From contig ML679954.1 in assembly GCA_007922225.1 (NCBI GenBank), positions 22,837,003 to 22,901,002 of the forward strand: a DNA stretch of 64,000 nt. The letters are read 5' to 3'. Positions within the stretch are counted from its first letter, which is position 1, and each line of letters opens with the position of its first letter. This stretch comes from Emydura subglobosa (lineage: Eukaryota; Chordata; Testudines; Chelidae). A program made the translations under genes and the position numbers. A model generated the notes under the pieces. It searched no databases. It had not been told where the DNA came from and saw nothing but the letters and a program-made list of their open reading frames with translations. Positions 35,581 through 47,325 of this stretch are shown in pieces.

Positions 35581-38500
35581 AAACATGCATTCCAAAAAAC
35601 AAATATGAAGTGACAGGTCTTGAGCCATCTCATTGTCATTGAAGAGACCAGACAGATTTGGTTACATAAGTTGTTTCAACTAAAGGTCAGACAAAATTGC
35701 AATGGAATCTGTTTGGATACTCGAATGTAGTTGAAGGGTTGCCTACTGAATTGGGTTCCCATTGCAAGTTTTACTATATGTAGCTTTAAAAAATTTGCAC
35801 TCTAGCTTTTGAGATATATAAGCAGGGAATACTGTACTTCCCCTCAAAGATGGTGAAGTATAGGTTAAAAATTTTGCTTTAACTTACAGCGCCATGTTTT
35901 GTGAATCTTATGGGTAAAATATAATAGCTTAAAAGAAAAACAAATCGTTATACATATGCTCAACTTTCCTGTTTCCAGTGTCACCCAGTAACTGCAGACC
36001 TTCAATCAATGATGGAGAGTTCCAGAGTTGCTTTTATGCCGTACTTCACACTCCCACTATGCTGTCTCCTAGACTTTGTTTACTTGCAACTGCTTCTCTG
36101 GACAGTGCTTCAACTTTCTTCCTCCCTACATATTGAACTGCTCACAATTCCATAAAACATTTATGTAAGAGCAGCTGGTGCCATGATATCCTTCTTTTAA
36201 AAGTACAGTATATCCTATGCTTTAAAAGTAATACAGTGGAATCCTCCTAACTAAGACACTACTTGGGCAGCTTACAATTCTGTTTAATCAGACATCCTGA
36301 TTATGAGACTATTTTTTAAAAAAAGGAAACAAAATATTGTACTGAAGATAAAAATGGGATTTAGGACACTGCACAACTGTTTCTTCTTGTCTTTATTGGC
36401 AGCTCCTATATGAAAAGAATGGGGCTGAGAATATCACCCCTTTGACACCTGATTAAATGACACTTGGCCTACTGCCTCCCCATTAGACAACATTTATATT
36501 TTCTGCACTATGTAAGCAGGAGTTTATAACATTCCATTCAATATAATCTGATAAACAAATTCCCTGGTAGGCCTGTACCAATAAAACACTGCTTTAATTA
36601 ATCAGTATACTCTATTTAAATATGTTCTATCAACTTGTGTTTTCTGGGCTCTTCTTCCTAAAATACTTCCCAGATTATCCTATATTTAACCTCTCAATCC
36701 ACTCCTTCCTCCACCCTAGAATATCAGTTTTGATTCCCTTAAAGATATAAAGGCTGTGAATACTTCAGCCTTAATCTGGTCAAACATTTTGGATCTACAG
36801 AATTGTAGAGAATTTCTTATCTGGGTTACTAACTGTAGAAATGGAACAATGGGCTAATCTAAGCCATTTAGTATTGTAAGCATCTCAAATCATATTATTC
36901 AGGTCCCTAAAACGTGACTATCTGCAGTTCAGGATTTGAAATGGTAAGTATTGCTTTCACACTTAACAACAAACTGAGAACTGGAAGCAGCTCAAAAAAT
37001 GGAATGGCTCATTTTGTAATGCAAAATGGATTGCTTAGATGAGAACAGTGTTGATATCTATATCTAGGACTAAGTCCTGTCCTGTGATGTGCTAGTATGT
37101 ATAGGCAGGTGAGATGTTTGCATTGTTAGTCTCTTCCCCCACATACAAGCAGCACAAACAGGGTTTTCCATAGTTTTCAAGAGTGTTAAGGGAAATGGCT
37201 GGTTACTGCATGGGCCTCCAATAGACTTTTGCCTGCAGTTAAGGGGTCATATCCAGTCCTCTTGGTGATGGGCATGTAGTCTCTTACCTAATCATGAGTG
37301 CATGCTGTTCCTGTTCAGAGAGTCCTGCCCCTTCTTTGACTGTAAGAATAAGGTTCAGGTTCAGAAAAAATGAAAACTGATTCAGCCAGAATTAAAGAGG
37401 TCAAGTATGGAGAAAATAGTGAAAGCTTGATGTGATTCCCCTGAGGGACAAAAGAACGAAGAGCCCAAATTCCTCAGGCAAAATTCCCATTATGCTAAAT
37501 CATGGAGGTAGTGGCTGTGAGTCTCCTCTTGAACATGCAGATGTAAATCAGGAGCATTTGTCTAGTGCCAGCCCCACATTTTTTTTCAGCATGTACTTAA
37601 TTGTTTGTAACCAATGTATTCAAATGTCTGGAGAGAATTTTCTTTGGTTCTATAAATGCTGAAGTTATCTATAGCGTAAAGTTATTGGATTATATTGTGC
37701 TGTAGTTCAAGTGCCATACATTTCACAGCTTGGAAGAGTATTTTTTTTCTTTTTCTGCCAGCTCCTTTTCAGAAGGTGGGACTTAGCCCTGAGGAGGGAA
37801 AGAGGGATTCTATTTTTTGCCATTAGTTGCCACCAATTAGCAGGCAGCTGGGAAGACACATTTGTGAGGACTGCCAAACATATTTTTAGAGACTTTTCTA
37901 TTACATGCTTCTTTAATATTCTGATATTCAAAGAATATTAATATCCACCTTTCATTGCATGTTCCCTCAAAATTTAATGACTTATTCTTTTTATATGAAG
38001 ACACTGGCATGTGTACACCAACTGTCTCTGTTTACATTCTTCTATGGCTGTTATCATTGCAATACCTGAGTGCCTTTCCCTGATTAAGGGAATCACTCTC
38101 CAGTATTTAGCCATATTTACACTCTGTTCAAATTCCTGCCACCTAATTCTTAATGTAAACAAGGGCTCCTTTTATTTAAATCACTGGCAGTTGCACTAAA
38201 ATATGCTATTGGTGAATTTGGTCTTCTGGATTCACTGTTTTATGGAGTTGAGTATTTTACTCCCCAAATATCCCTATTTATAGCATTTACAGAATTGGAA
38301 GGAAAGATGGAATCATACCAACTTTATTCAGTAGTCTGAGCTGTGTGCTAATTCAATCGTCTTAGTGGGGTAACTATAGCTAATCCCTTCTTTGCTCCTT
38401 CTACAGGAGCGTGTTCTGTCAAATTCATGTATGTGAGTTCATTATGGGACAAAGCGAGATGGCTTAGGTTGCAGGACCAAAGTACACTGATTGAGACTAT

Positions 38501-38589
38501 GGGCCAGAGCTGCAGGTGTGCTTAGCACCCAAGCATTTTCATCATTCTCAATGTGACTACTTAATTAGTTGATGAAAAAGAAGCTGTTA
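35581..38589. other. Unassigned non-coding stretch
   Basis: AT-rich, no gene recognised. Frames of up to 76 codons lie on both strands at 37432-37941. ACAGTGGAATCCTCC near 36233 slightly recalls a pogo/Tigger end, but no second end was found. The words GGGCCAGAGCTGCAGGTGTG near 38502 may be a foldback arm. Confidence 0.5.
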
Positions 38590-38725
38590 TGTACCGAACA
38601 CTGGCCCATATAGCTGAGTGTCATCAGCATGCTTTTGACATTGCAGTCCAAACCCTCTCACTGTTTCTGTTAATGATATCATATGCATTGTTCTCAACAG
38701 AGGCTACTGGGAGCTGAATAACTTT
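38590..38725 (-). mobile_element. L2-like LINE, RT catalytic-motif fragment
   Basis: Minus-strand codons at 38605-38631 read HADDTQLYG, a one-residue variant of the (Y/F)ADDTQLY catalytic motif C of L2-type RTs. The two Asp residues are intact and the aromatic first residue is His. Flanking minus-strand sequence is compatible with the RT palm but has lost frame. A very short old fragment. Its limits are approximate. Confidence 0.75.
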
Positions 38726-41700
38726 CCAAGCCCAGGTGGATGGAAAGATGGTTTAGAACCTATTCCAAAGTCCACTGTAGTCAGTTGGGAGTCTTTCTAT
38801 TAACTGCAGTGCTGTTTGGATCCAGTCCAGCAAGTTAAGCATGATGAGCTCTTGATGCATCTTTACCTTTTAGATAAGACCAAATCTCAAATTGATTCTA
38901 GCTTTGATGTTTCATAATCAAGGAATACCATCAACCAATATCCTACTCCTGCATGGGGATGAAATCAATGATCTAAGAGTGCTCTTCTAATTCCATGTGA
39001 TCTTAATGCTGCAAAATCAGGCCAACTAAACGTACTGTGTTACAATGTCCACTAAAAAATGAGATGCATTGAAAGGTAGCCATGTTTGGTGCATCTCAGT
39101 TGCTATCTTTGAACTTTCAGCCCTCTTACTTTATCTTTAATACATATACTTTTCCATTGTGACTAAATGGCTTTCCCTTTCAAGAGTCCTAAACCATATT
39201 AATAATCACAAACACTTAAACCTTATCTTGTAGAACACACTGTTCCAGCAGACGTAAGCAATGTTCCTGCTTCCATGAATAAGCAAGGGCCCAGTATATG
39301 AGTTGAGCAATGTGACCTCACCAAAGGCCTGCCTCATCGCATACAATAGTAAAAGGAAAAGTCTGCTTATGGTTGGCTTTGTACTCAAAATAATTTATAG
39401 GTCTCAAAGATTCTGGGAAGCTGAGACTGGCATTGTTGTCGTTTGTGATCCAGAGATAATGTCGATAGCAAAAGCAATCAGATGGTGATTGGATCTATTT
39501 AGTCCCGCTCCTTGCTGTCACACAATGTTGTCGTCACATTGTATTACAGTGTTGTGTTCTTCAATCCAGTATCTGTCATTTGTAAACTTGCCAGCATTTT
39601 AGTGCATAAAATGTCAAGACAATATTTCTGGGGAAGCTGCACAAGGGAACCGCTTCATGCATTTGGCCATCTTCCTACACCCTGACTAGAGATTTCTGAG
39701 ATCACTACAGAAAACAGGCCCAGCTGATACATACATTTCTGTGGTGAGTGTGATTTGAAGGCACATGTGTAGGAGAAAAATTTTTGCTTGCCTGAATTAT
39801 TTCCAGATGGGTGGATAGTAGCTTCTTGCATGTCATCCTTCTGGAATGATATCCCTGTTAGCTAATTGTTACACCAGTAATCACTTAAAGTGTGAAACCT
39901 CTTTAAACGGAGCTCTTAAACAGTGAATTGAGTGAACTTCAGCTGACATTCTTCAGAGGGTGCTATGGACAGTGCACCAGAATTCCAGGGTAGATAAAAA
40001 ACAATCCTGATACTTTGGAACTGCACTGCACTGAGAGAAAATATGAGCATAATGTTTTGTGCTCATGAATCATGGCATTATGTAGTAGTTCAAGAGGAGA
40101 TCAAAGGCAAGGCTGTATGCAGGAAGATAAGGATGAGTAATGAGTTCAGGTGGAATTCTGGAGGACCCTCTGAATACATGCTGAATTAACAGTTCTGTCA
40201 CCCTTTGAGCAGGGTCAGCATGTGCTCCACCTTGTGCCAGCCTAGCTCTGCTAGATGTCATAGGAGGGATGGGCATTGGCCCTGACTTCACCCGGTAGCC
40301 TTTGGTGTGTCTTGTGGCGTGCATAGCATAGTGCAGAGCTTGCATCATGTGCCTAGGTTGTGGCTGTCATCTGAACAAGATGGTGTGATTGAAGACTCCG
40401 TTTAAGTACTCATTCAGGGCCAGCTACAATTGGGCTCTAAAAGTGCTTAGGAAGTTGTAGGTGACTGAATATCCAATGGGACAAAAGACAGGGAAAAAGT
40501 GAATCGGAGAACACAGGAAGGGATATAAGGGGAGATTTTTCAAAGGCACAAAGGACTGTTAGGCACCCAACTCCCATTGAAAGCCAATAGGAACTGGGCA
40601 TGCATCTCCATTAGTCCCTTTGCAAAATCTCATCTCTGATTATAAGAGGTGGAAGGAGTATACTCTTTCAAATTCAACACATACAAGCTTTATTTAGTGC
40701 AGCTTATAGATTTTTAACATGGATTACAATGTGCACATCCAGAGTTCTGGGCAAATCTTTATCATTTTATCAGCCAAATTGATCCAATGTCTAAAATTAA
40801 CCACTGACCTGTATTCCCCAAAAGTAAGACTCTCTCACTGTCCTTCATATAGTAATTCCCCTTCCCTTTACACCTGGGGGGAAAAAATACCAGGAAAGCA
40901 GATAGACCTTGAAAGTATGGCTGTAAGGTCACCTGATTTGGCCACTGGTGGAATCTCCGTGAAAATTTCCTGCCTCCATGTGAATCTTGTTTAAACAGAG
41001 AGTTTTTTAAATATTTGGTGCAGATCCAAACTTGGGCCAATTTTTAATTGCGTTGCATGTGTTGTAAATCAATTACTTTTTACTGTTGACTTCAACTGGC
41101 ATTTTGTGTCTTACTTGGGGACAGAATTGAGCCCTGTGCGTGTGTATATATTTGTGTAATCTTCATGATTTGGAAAGGAGGCAGCTGGGATTGTACCATT
41201 CTTTGTTGCCTTATGATGTACAAAGATAGCCTGAAATGACTCTCCACATTTAAGATGGCTTTACAGCCCCCTTCCATAGCTGGAGCAGCACAATGGGCTT
41301 GTAGCATGATTAAGGATCTGGCCCTTACTATCAAAGACATATACAAGCCATTTGTTGCTGAAGAGAAAAAAAATCTCAGTTCTCAACCCCTGCAAAAGAA
41401 AAATGAATGAATCTCCTCGAATATGTTGGACCAAATTCTATGTCTATTTACCCATTCTGATGCCCAGTTATATAATGTTTAGGTTCTAATTTAAGTACTT
41501 TCTGAACTGTAAGGCAATTGGATTAGGTTTGTATTTCCGAAGAGAGTAACTGAACCCTGGCCAGAAAACATTGCATTTAATAAATACAAAACTATTTTCA
41601 TCATGTTAAAAGTTACCACAACACTCAAATTGTGGTCTGAAATTAAATTTCAGAATACTTCCACAGATTTATGTTCAGCAAAAAGCCCTTTATCTAGTTT

Positions 41701-42747
41701 AGTATTGTGGTTCTGTTTGTATTAAAAGTATTTTTGGTGGTGGGGGTTCTTTCATAAACTACTTAATTTGATCCTCCCTAGTTGAATCAACCATAACATT
41801 CAGTTTGTAACACTACTCTAAAAATCTATTTTGCATTAAAATAATTTATCCTGCTATTTTTCAAGAAGACATCATTTTTATTTGAAAAGTGAGAAATATT
41901 CTTTAGCTCTGATTCTAAAACAAACTAGGCCCAAAATGGAGCCGTCCACTTATATACAAGGTCAGAATTTGGCCCATAGAATGTAATGGTTTCAGATTCA
42001 CTTTTTTTATTAGTTAAATATTTTAAGATTTTGGTTTGCAATTTAATAAATGTTTATTTCAAAATATCTAATCAGTGGTAGTATATTTTTTGGATTTACA
42101 TTTACTCCTGAACCCCCTAAAATGAAGACATGGAATAATATTTTATTCTTAGCCATTAAAACACTTTATAAATAATAGTACATTTCTTAAATATATGTAT
42201 AAGGTAGACCATCTTTCACTTGAGTCACTGCATCTTTCCCCACAATGGCATGAGTTAAGGTCATAGTATCAATCTTCATTTCCTTACTTTGTCACTTTAA
42301 AGCAGAACATTATGACCATATTTGAAGAGAAGTTGTGAAGAATGCCTGGCTCCTTTGTTTCTTTTATGTTGATAAAAGTTGTGTAATTCTTCATATTCTT
42401 TTTTTCTCTCCCCACATCCCTTTAAATAAATGTTTCACATCAATTCTTTAAATCAAACAAGCAAAGTAGTCCAAGGCCAAGAGGCCAGCAGTTATTAGGG
42501 GAGGTGAATTAGTCCTATAAAACATTCTGTGAATATTCTTTGGAGTTTTAAATACATTTACTGCAGGTGGATTTGCACCTGTTTCGTGTTTGCTTTCTGT
42601 ATATGTTCTTGTGAATGAGTTTACTGGTAGGAATCTTTCACACACACACGCAAAGCAACTGTTAAGTGAATAATGAAAAATGTTTGTTTGCCAAAAGCAA
42701 ATTTTAAATTTCTAAGCACAAGCATTTGCTTCAGAACCTGACTCTGA
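38726..42747. other. Unassigned non-coding stretch
   Basis: No gene recognised. A foldback lies at 40531-40630. Frames of 90-92 codons (40070-40348 minus, 40719-41040 both strands) carry no domain. From about 41560 to 42110 the sequence becomes strongly AT-rich with many TTTAAA and AATAAA words. Confidence 0.5.
40531..40630. mobile_element. Short foldback MITE of the TTTTCAAAGGC type
   Basis: GGAGATTTTTCAAAGGCACA pairs with CCTTTGCAAAATCTCAT at the other end, around CCCAACTCCCATTGAAAGCC. Same general design as the elements at 18.6 and 20.3 kb. Confidence 0.65.
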
Positions 42748-43142
42748 GGCTACATCTACACTACATGCCACTTTTGGTGGCATGTAGAGTATGTACCCCC
42801 ATAACAGGAGTAGCAGCAGGAGTAGCCAGTGAGGCATGGCTTAGGCATGTAGAGTAAAGACAGGAGTGAAGGGTGTGGGTATTTATGCAAAAACATGCCA
42901 TACACTGATACTTTTTGTAGTGTAGTTTCTCCACTGCTGGGGCCTTTCCTTACCATGGGAAAAAACTCCCCCCAGAAGCAGAAAGCTTTGGCAGTGGGAA
43001 TGCAGTGGGGAAAGCCAGCTCCTGCCAGTTCTTGGCTGCTGGACCCCTTCCACACTGCAGGGAAAGACTTTCTCCACAGTCTTCCCCCTGCCAGAGTCTT
43101 TAACTGACGCACGTAGCTACATACCACAGTGTGGACGCAGCC
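42748..43142. mobile_element. Non-autonomous DNA transposon (MITE)
   Basis: Ends are GGCTACATCTACACTACATG and, inverted, GGCTGCGTCCACACTGTGG. Flanking 3-mers are TGA (42745-42747) and TGC. Just inside the left end is a perfect 27-nt hairpin, CTACATGCCAC / GTGGCATGTAG with a TTTTG loop (42761-42787). About 395 bp, no transposase. Overlapping frames inside (up to 123 codons at 42756-43127 minus) show no transposase domain. The TIR core resembles GGGTATGTCTACACT of the five-copy MITE family. Confidence 0.7.
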
Positions 43143-43419
43143 TGCTTTTCACTATGGCAAGTACCTATATGTGATCTATACACCACGTGAAAGTGTTGTG
43201 TAGTGTAGCCTATGGGTTGTTCTCATGCAGTCAGAGAATGGATACAAATCATGTGACTTATACGTTCGCACAGAACTAACTACCGCTGTTCAAATTTCAG
43301 GTATAGTACACCCACAACAAATGGCTCTTATACCAAAAAAAAAAAAAATTGGAAGATAATTTTAAATGATGCATACATTTGAGTTAATCATGGGTGATGA
43401 TCATTACAAGGTGATGATC
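43143..43419. other. Unassigned spacer
   Basis: Between a MITE and a CR1 copy. TTGTGTAGTGTAGCCTATGG at about 43196-43215 may belong to another element end. Includes an A13-like run near 43336-43348. Confidence 0.4.
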
Positions 43420-44332
43420 CACCAGAGAGGAAATGCAAAGTAATGCACCTTGGAAAACATAATCCCAATTATATGTACAAAATGATGGGGTCTAAATTAG
43501 CTGTTATCACTCAAGAAAGAGATCATGGTGGAGTCATTGTAGTCATTGTGGAGAGTTCTCTGTAAACATCTGTTCAATATGCAGCAGCAGTCAAAAAAGT
43601 TAATGTTAGGAACCATTAGGAAAGGGATAGCTAATAAGATAGAAAATATCATAATGCTTCCATATAAATCAATGGTACACCTGCACCTTGAATACTGTGT
43701 GCTATTCTAGTCACCCCATCTCAAAAAAGATATATTAGAATTGGAAAAGGTACAAAGGAGGGCAACAAAAATGATTAGGGGTATGGAACAACTTCCATAT
43801 GCAGAGAGATTAAAAAGACACTGACTTTTCAGCTTGAAAAAAAGACGACTAAGGGGAAGATATGCTAGGGGGTCTATAAAATCTTGACCGGTGTGCAGAA
43901 AGTGAATAAAGAAATGTTATTTACTCCTTCACATTACACAAGAACTAAGGGTCACCCAAAGAAATTAATAGGCAGCAGGTTTAGAACAAACAAAAGGAAG
44001 TACTTCTTCATGCAATGCACAGTCAACTTGTGGAATTTGTTGCCAGGGGATGTTGTGAAGGCCAATATTATAGTGGGGTTCAAAAAAGAACTAGATAATT
44101 TCATGGAGGATAGGTCCAACAGTGGCTATTAGCCAAGGTTGTCAGTGATGCAACTGCATGCTCTGAGTGTTGCCAGAAGCTGGGAATGGATGATGGGATG
44201 GATCACTTGATGATTGCCTGTTATGTTTATTTCCTCTGAAGCATCTGGCATTGGTCACTGTTGGAAGACCGGATACTAGGCTAGATGGACCGTTGGTCTG
44301 ACACAATATAGCCATTCTTATGGTCTTATGGA
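43420..44332 (+). mobile_element. CR1 LINE, 3' third of ORF2 and 3' end
   Basis: Starts in the RT C-terminal half (GCAAAGTAATGCACCTTGGA, AAACATAATCCCAATTAT) and runs to the 3' end (CTAGATGGACCGTTGGTCTG, ACACAATATAGCCATTCTTA). The frame at 43884-44132 (82 codons) retains a C-terminal remnant with [20 protein letters not shown], matching the LW..LP..V..A.....FK..LD tail of CR1-like ORF2. Copies at 56.5-58.3 and 60.35-61.25 kb share long word-for-word stretches. Frameshifts elsewhere make it non-functional. Confidence 0.9.
43884..44132 (+). pseudogene. CR1 ORF2 C-terminal fragment
   Basis: Residues 27-67 or so hold the [19 protein letters not shown] and LPGDVVKA blocks of the CR1 ORF2 tail. The fragment lacks every catalytic domain and its methionine is internal, so it is a decayed piece and not a gene. 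Confidence 0.75.
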
Positions 44333-44505
44333 ACAATTTACCATGGCTTATGGTGGATTCTCCATCGCTGACAATTTTTAAAATTTTGTTTTTCTAAAAG
44401 GTATACTCTGGCAATTATTTTATGGAAGTTCTATGGCCTGCGTGATAGGTGAGGTCAGACTAGATGATCACAATGGTCTGTTTTGACCTTAGACTCTATG
44501 CAAGT
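44333..44505 (+). mobile_element. Second CR1 3' end, different subfamily
   Basis: GGTGGATTCTCCATCGCTGA, AGTTCTATGGCCTGCG, GGTCAGACTAGATGATCACA and ATGGTCTGTTTTGACCTTAG, AATCT-type end. It matches the 3' end at 8.3-8.49 kb, not the neighbour it abuts. Two CR1 subfamilies therefore lie end to end. Confidence 0.85.
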
Positions 44506-45830
44506 ATTTAAGGCAGAGTTTCACATTATCAGGTCCATGGGTAGGTGTGACTGAAAGCACTCCTGTAGTCACATCCTACGTGCTACTATAATAATCTTTG
44601 AGCAAAATATGCCTTGTGATATATTATTGAAAAACTAATAACTCATTGATTGTTGATATTCTTGTGTATGAAATGTACAATAAGCATCATGAACATGAAC
44701 TGAAATTATGACTAAAATGTGCTTACCAGGAAAGTCTGGGGACAAAGACAAAGGATAAGATGACGCCTCTAGCCAGGTGTTATCAAACTTTTTATGGGCA
44801 ATCACCTGTCAAGTGGCCATTCTTTGGCAATGAAAGGGAGGACGAATGGCTCGATCTGCATTTTAGCAAACATTAACATGGAACCTCTTTCACCATGGGA
44901 CTCCTTGTCTCCATCCTCACTTTGTCCAGGGGTAACAGGTGCTCAGGGATTGAAAGAATGTGCTTTGATTCTGTAGAACAAGAATACAGCATTTGTCGTC
45001 TTCTAGTCTAATACCTGAAAGAGGTGATAGCTCTCAACCAATTTCTGAAAAACTGGAAGGCTGTAAAGTCCTGCTTTCTATCATAAGATAAAGAAGAAAT
45101 GCACCCTCTGATCTGGAAATCAATCTTTGACCAGAAATATAGGCTTACTAGTGACAACTGCCTCTCTCTTCCTGAGTATATAATGTTTCTCTTATACGGT
45201 TACATGAGCCTAGTAACCATATCAATCAAAGTGCTTGAAAAGGAAGCCACCCACACTACTGTAGTGTGTGATGAGATGCTGAGGTTAAGAATGAGTTTGA
45301 AGTTCCATCTGGAAGACAAGAATGTTTTTGATTTCAGGTTAATCAGAATGTGAAGAATCTAATCCCAGACTTTTCAAAATCTTGCATGGCTGTAGTAGTA
45401 ATCTGCATGCCCCATTTAAAGGCAGAAGTTGGAGTTGGGCACATGTAGAATTCAAAAAGTTTTGGTGTTGATCATGACCAAGTTCCTTGATTGTTCTGGG
45501 TCCCCTGAACTCCTAGATGCTGGGTTTTGGGGATGAGTACTCAGAATGCTGCAAACATACTTGGGTTACTCAAGTAACAGCCTGAGTACATTTGTACATT
45601 GTAAAATGCCAGTGATGTAGTCAAGGGGGATTCTGATTGGGTAACCTGCCCCTTCTAGTCGTATCTAGTGGTCAGCTCATCGCTGTCATGTGGCTTGGCT
45701 CCTTTCAGCGTTTGGGATGGTGTGAAATACAAAAGCTGAGGAGATATGGGGAGAGAAGAAAAGGATTAAGGGATAAATAGCATTTGGAAGGAATATTTTT
45801 ACTTTAAAGGCCTGGGACCTGAAGCCTTGC
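44506..45830. other. Unassigned stretch
   Basis: No gene or repeat recognised. An 84-codon plus frame at 45099-45353 has no domain, signal peptide or membrane segment. Confidence 0.5.
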
Positions 45831-46310
45831 AAAAAGGCGAATGAGCTGGGAGATGCAATCTAGGACATATGCTATCTGCCTCCCTCCTACCAGTCAGACA
45901 CCAGCAGCAGAAGGCTACCAGTCCCGCTGAGATTGAGGACTAATTGAGGCCAGCCGAGGGAGAAGTTGGCTGAGTCCCTACTGCAGAGTAAAGTTCACCC
46001 TGCTCCAGGAGGAGAATTGGGAACTCCTGGCTTAAGGAAAGAGGCAATAGCTGCCTGAGTTACCCAGTCCTGGGGCTTAGTGTACCACATGAGGAATGGA
46101 GAACTGTGAGTTGAGCCCGGGAAGAATAGAAGAATTTTTGTTTGTGTTATTGTGGGACTGTTGAAAGAAATGTTTATTTTGGGACTTTGAGTACCCTGGA
46201 AGGGAACAGAACTTTTAAGTGACCTGGCAAGAGGGCGTGACCACAGAAGACCCAGATGGAGAAGGACCAGCCATCCTGTACCCAGCCACAAGGGAGCACT
46301 GGCTGGTAAG
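45831..46310. mobile_element. Possible LTR-like remnant
   Basis: TTATTTTGGGACTTTGAGTA, CCTGGAAGGGAACAGAAC, GTGACCTGGCAAGAGGGCGT and TGTACCCAGCCACAAGGGAG resemble words I recall from turtle LTR elements. Neither a second LTR nor a coding region is present. A 109-codon minus frame at 45995-46324 has no domain. Family and borders are unproven. Confidence 0.25.
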
Positions 46311-46669
46311 TTGCTTCTGTGCACATAATACTAACTCTGGGGCAGGGCCCCATGACAGGGATAAAAAAATCAGAGAAAGATGCCTATGTGCTCTGGGGGT
46401 CTAAGAGCTGCACACAACCTTTCTGGACCTCCCCAAAACTCAAGATTTTCCGGAGTGTAGACTTGGCCTTGGAGCTATTCAGGACTTGGACATTGAGTTA
46501 GAGAGGGATATAGAGAGACCATGTTTTTTGTGTGTTCATCAGGGTTTCTGGAGCGGTAGGCATTCTTGCTACGGGGTGCTTTCAAAGAACAATTGGTAAT
46601 ATGGCTAGCATTAGTCAGTCCCTTAAGATATCCCTCTGGACACTGAATTGGGTAAAGGAAAGATACCAA
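46311..46669. other. Unassigned stretch
   Basis: Nothing recognised between the LTR-like stretch and the MITE. Confidence 0.5.
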
Positions 46670-46954
46670 GCCCTAGTCTACACTTACCGGGAAATATGGC
46701 AGTGGTCGACAGGAGTTACGCAAGCTACACACAGTAGCATGCATAACTCCCGTCGACTGCTGTACTTCCCTTCTGCATGTCATCTTCACTGCATTGAATG
46801 CAGTTCCCGTCAACACAGCTCTACGCCACTTGAGGGGGTGGTTTTACTGCGTCGACTTCTGGATCAACTGAGTGGATCTTCACTGACCTCTCAGTCGATC
46901 CAGATAGGTCGATCTGACGGCGGTGACTTTGCTGCCGTCAGTGTAGATGTACCC
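46670..46954 (+). mobile_element. Harbinger-like MITE, copy 3
   Basis: Begins GCCCTAGTCTACACTTACC and ends CGTCAGTGTAGATGTACCC, flanked by CAA (46667-46669) and TAA (46955-46957). The hairpin pairs GTCGACAGGAGTTACGCAAG with ATGCATAACTCCCGTCGAC around a CACAGTA loop. The right half holds TCTCAGTCGATCCAGATAGG and GTCGATCTGACGGCGGTGAC. Same family as copies 1, 2, 4 and 5. A 141-codon frame over it is a by-product of the MITE. Confidence 0.9.
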
Positions 46955-47297
46955 TAAATGTCACAAAAAAGAGAGGGAGAGATTGAAGGGTGGAAGAAAT
47001 GGATATGGGAATTTGAAAGCAACTGATAAGCAAAAAGGGGTGATGGTGGAAATGATTGAAATGAAAGAAGAGAAGGAGAGATTGAGATGGGATTAAGGAA
47101 ATGGCAGAAGGAGAGATGTATGAAATGAATCTTACATATTAGGATGGGTGTTATTTTAAGGTCTTACTGTATTCTATGGCATTTAAACATGTTTCGTCTT
47201 GATCCTTATGTACCAATGTGACAGGAACCTCAGGAAAACTTCTGCAGGGGAGTGGCACTATAAAAACAAAATTTATTATTATGTACAGAGTTTACTT

Positions 47298-47325
47298 AAA
47301 AAAAAAAAAGAGAGAGAGAGAGAGA
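47298..47325 (+). repeat. A12-(AG)8 simple repeat
   Basis: A run of A followed directly by uninterrupted AG units. Confidence 0.9.

Noticed and set aside
36230..36310. ACAGTGGAATCCTCC as a possible pogo/Tigger end
   Set aside because: No matching inverted end nearby and no TA duplication that I could confirm.
42756..43127. 123-codon minus frame inside a MITE
   Set aside because: No transposase catalytic residues or DNA-binding domain. It is a by-product of the MITE sequence.
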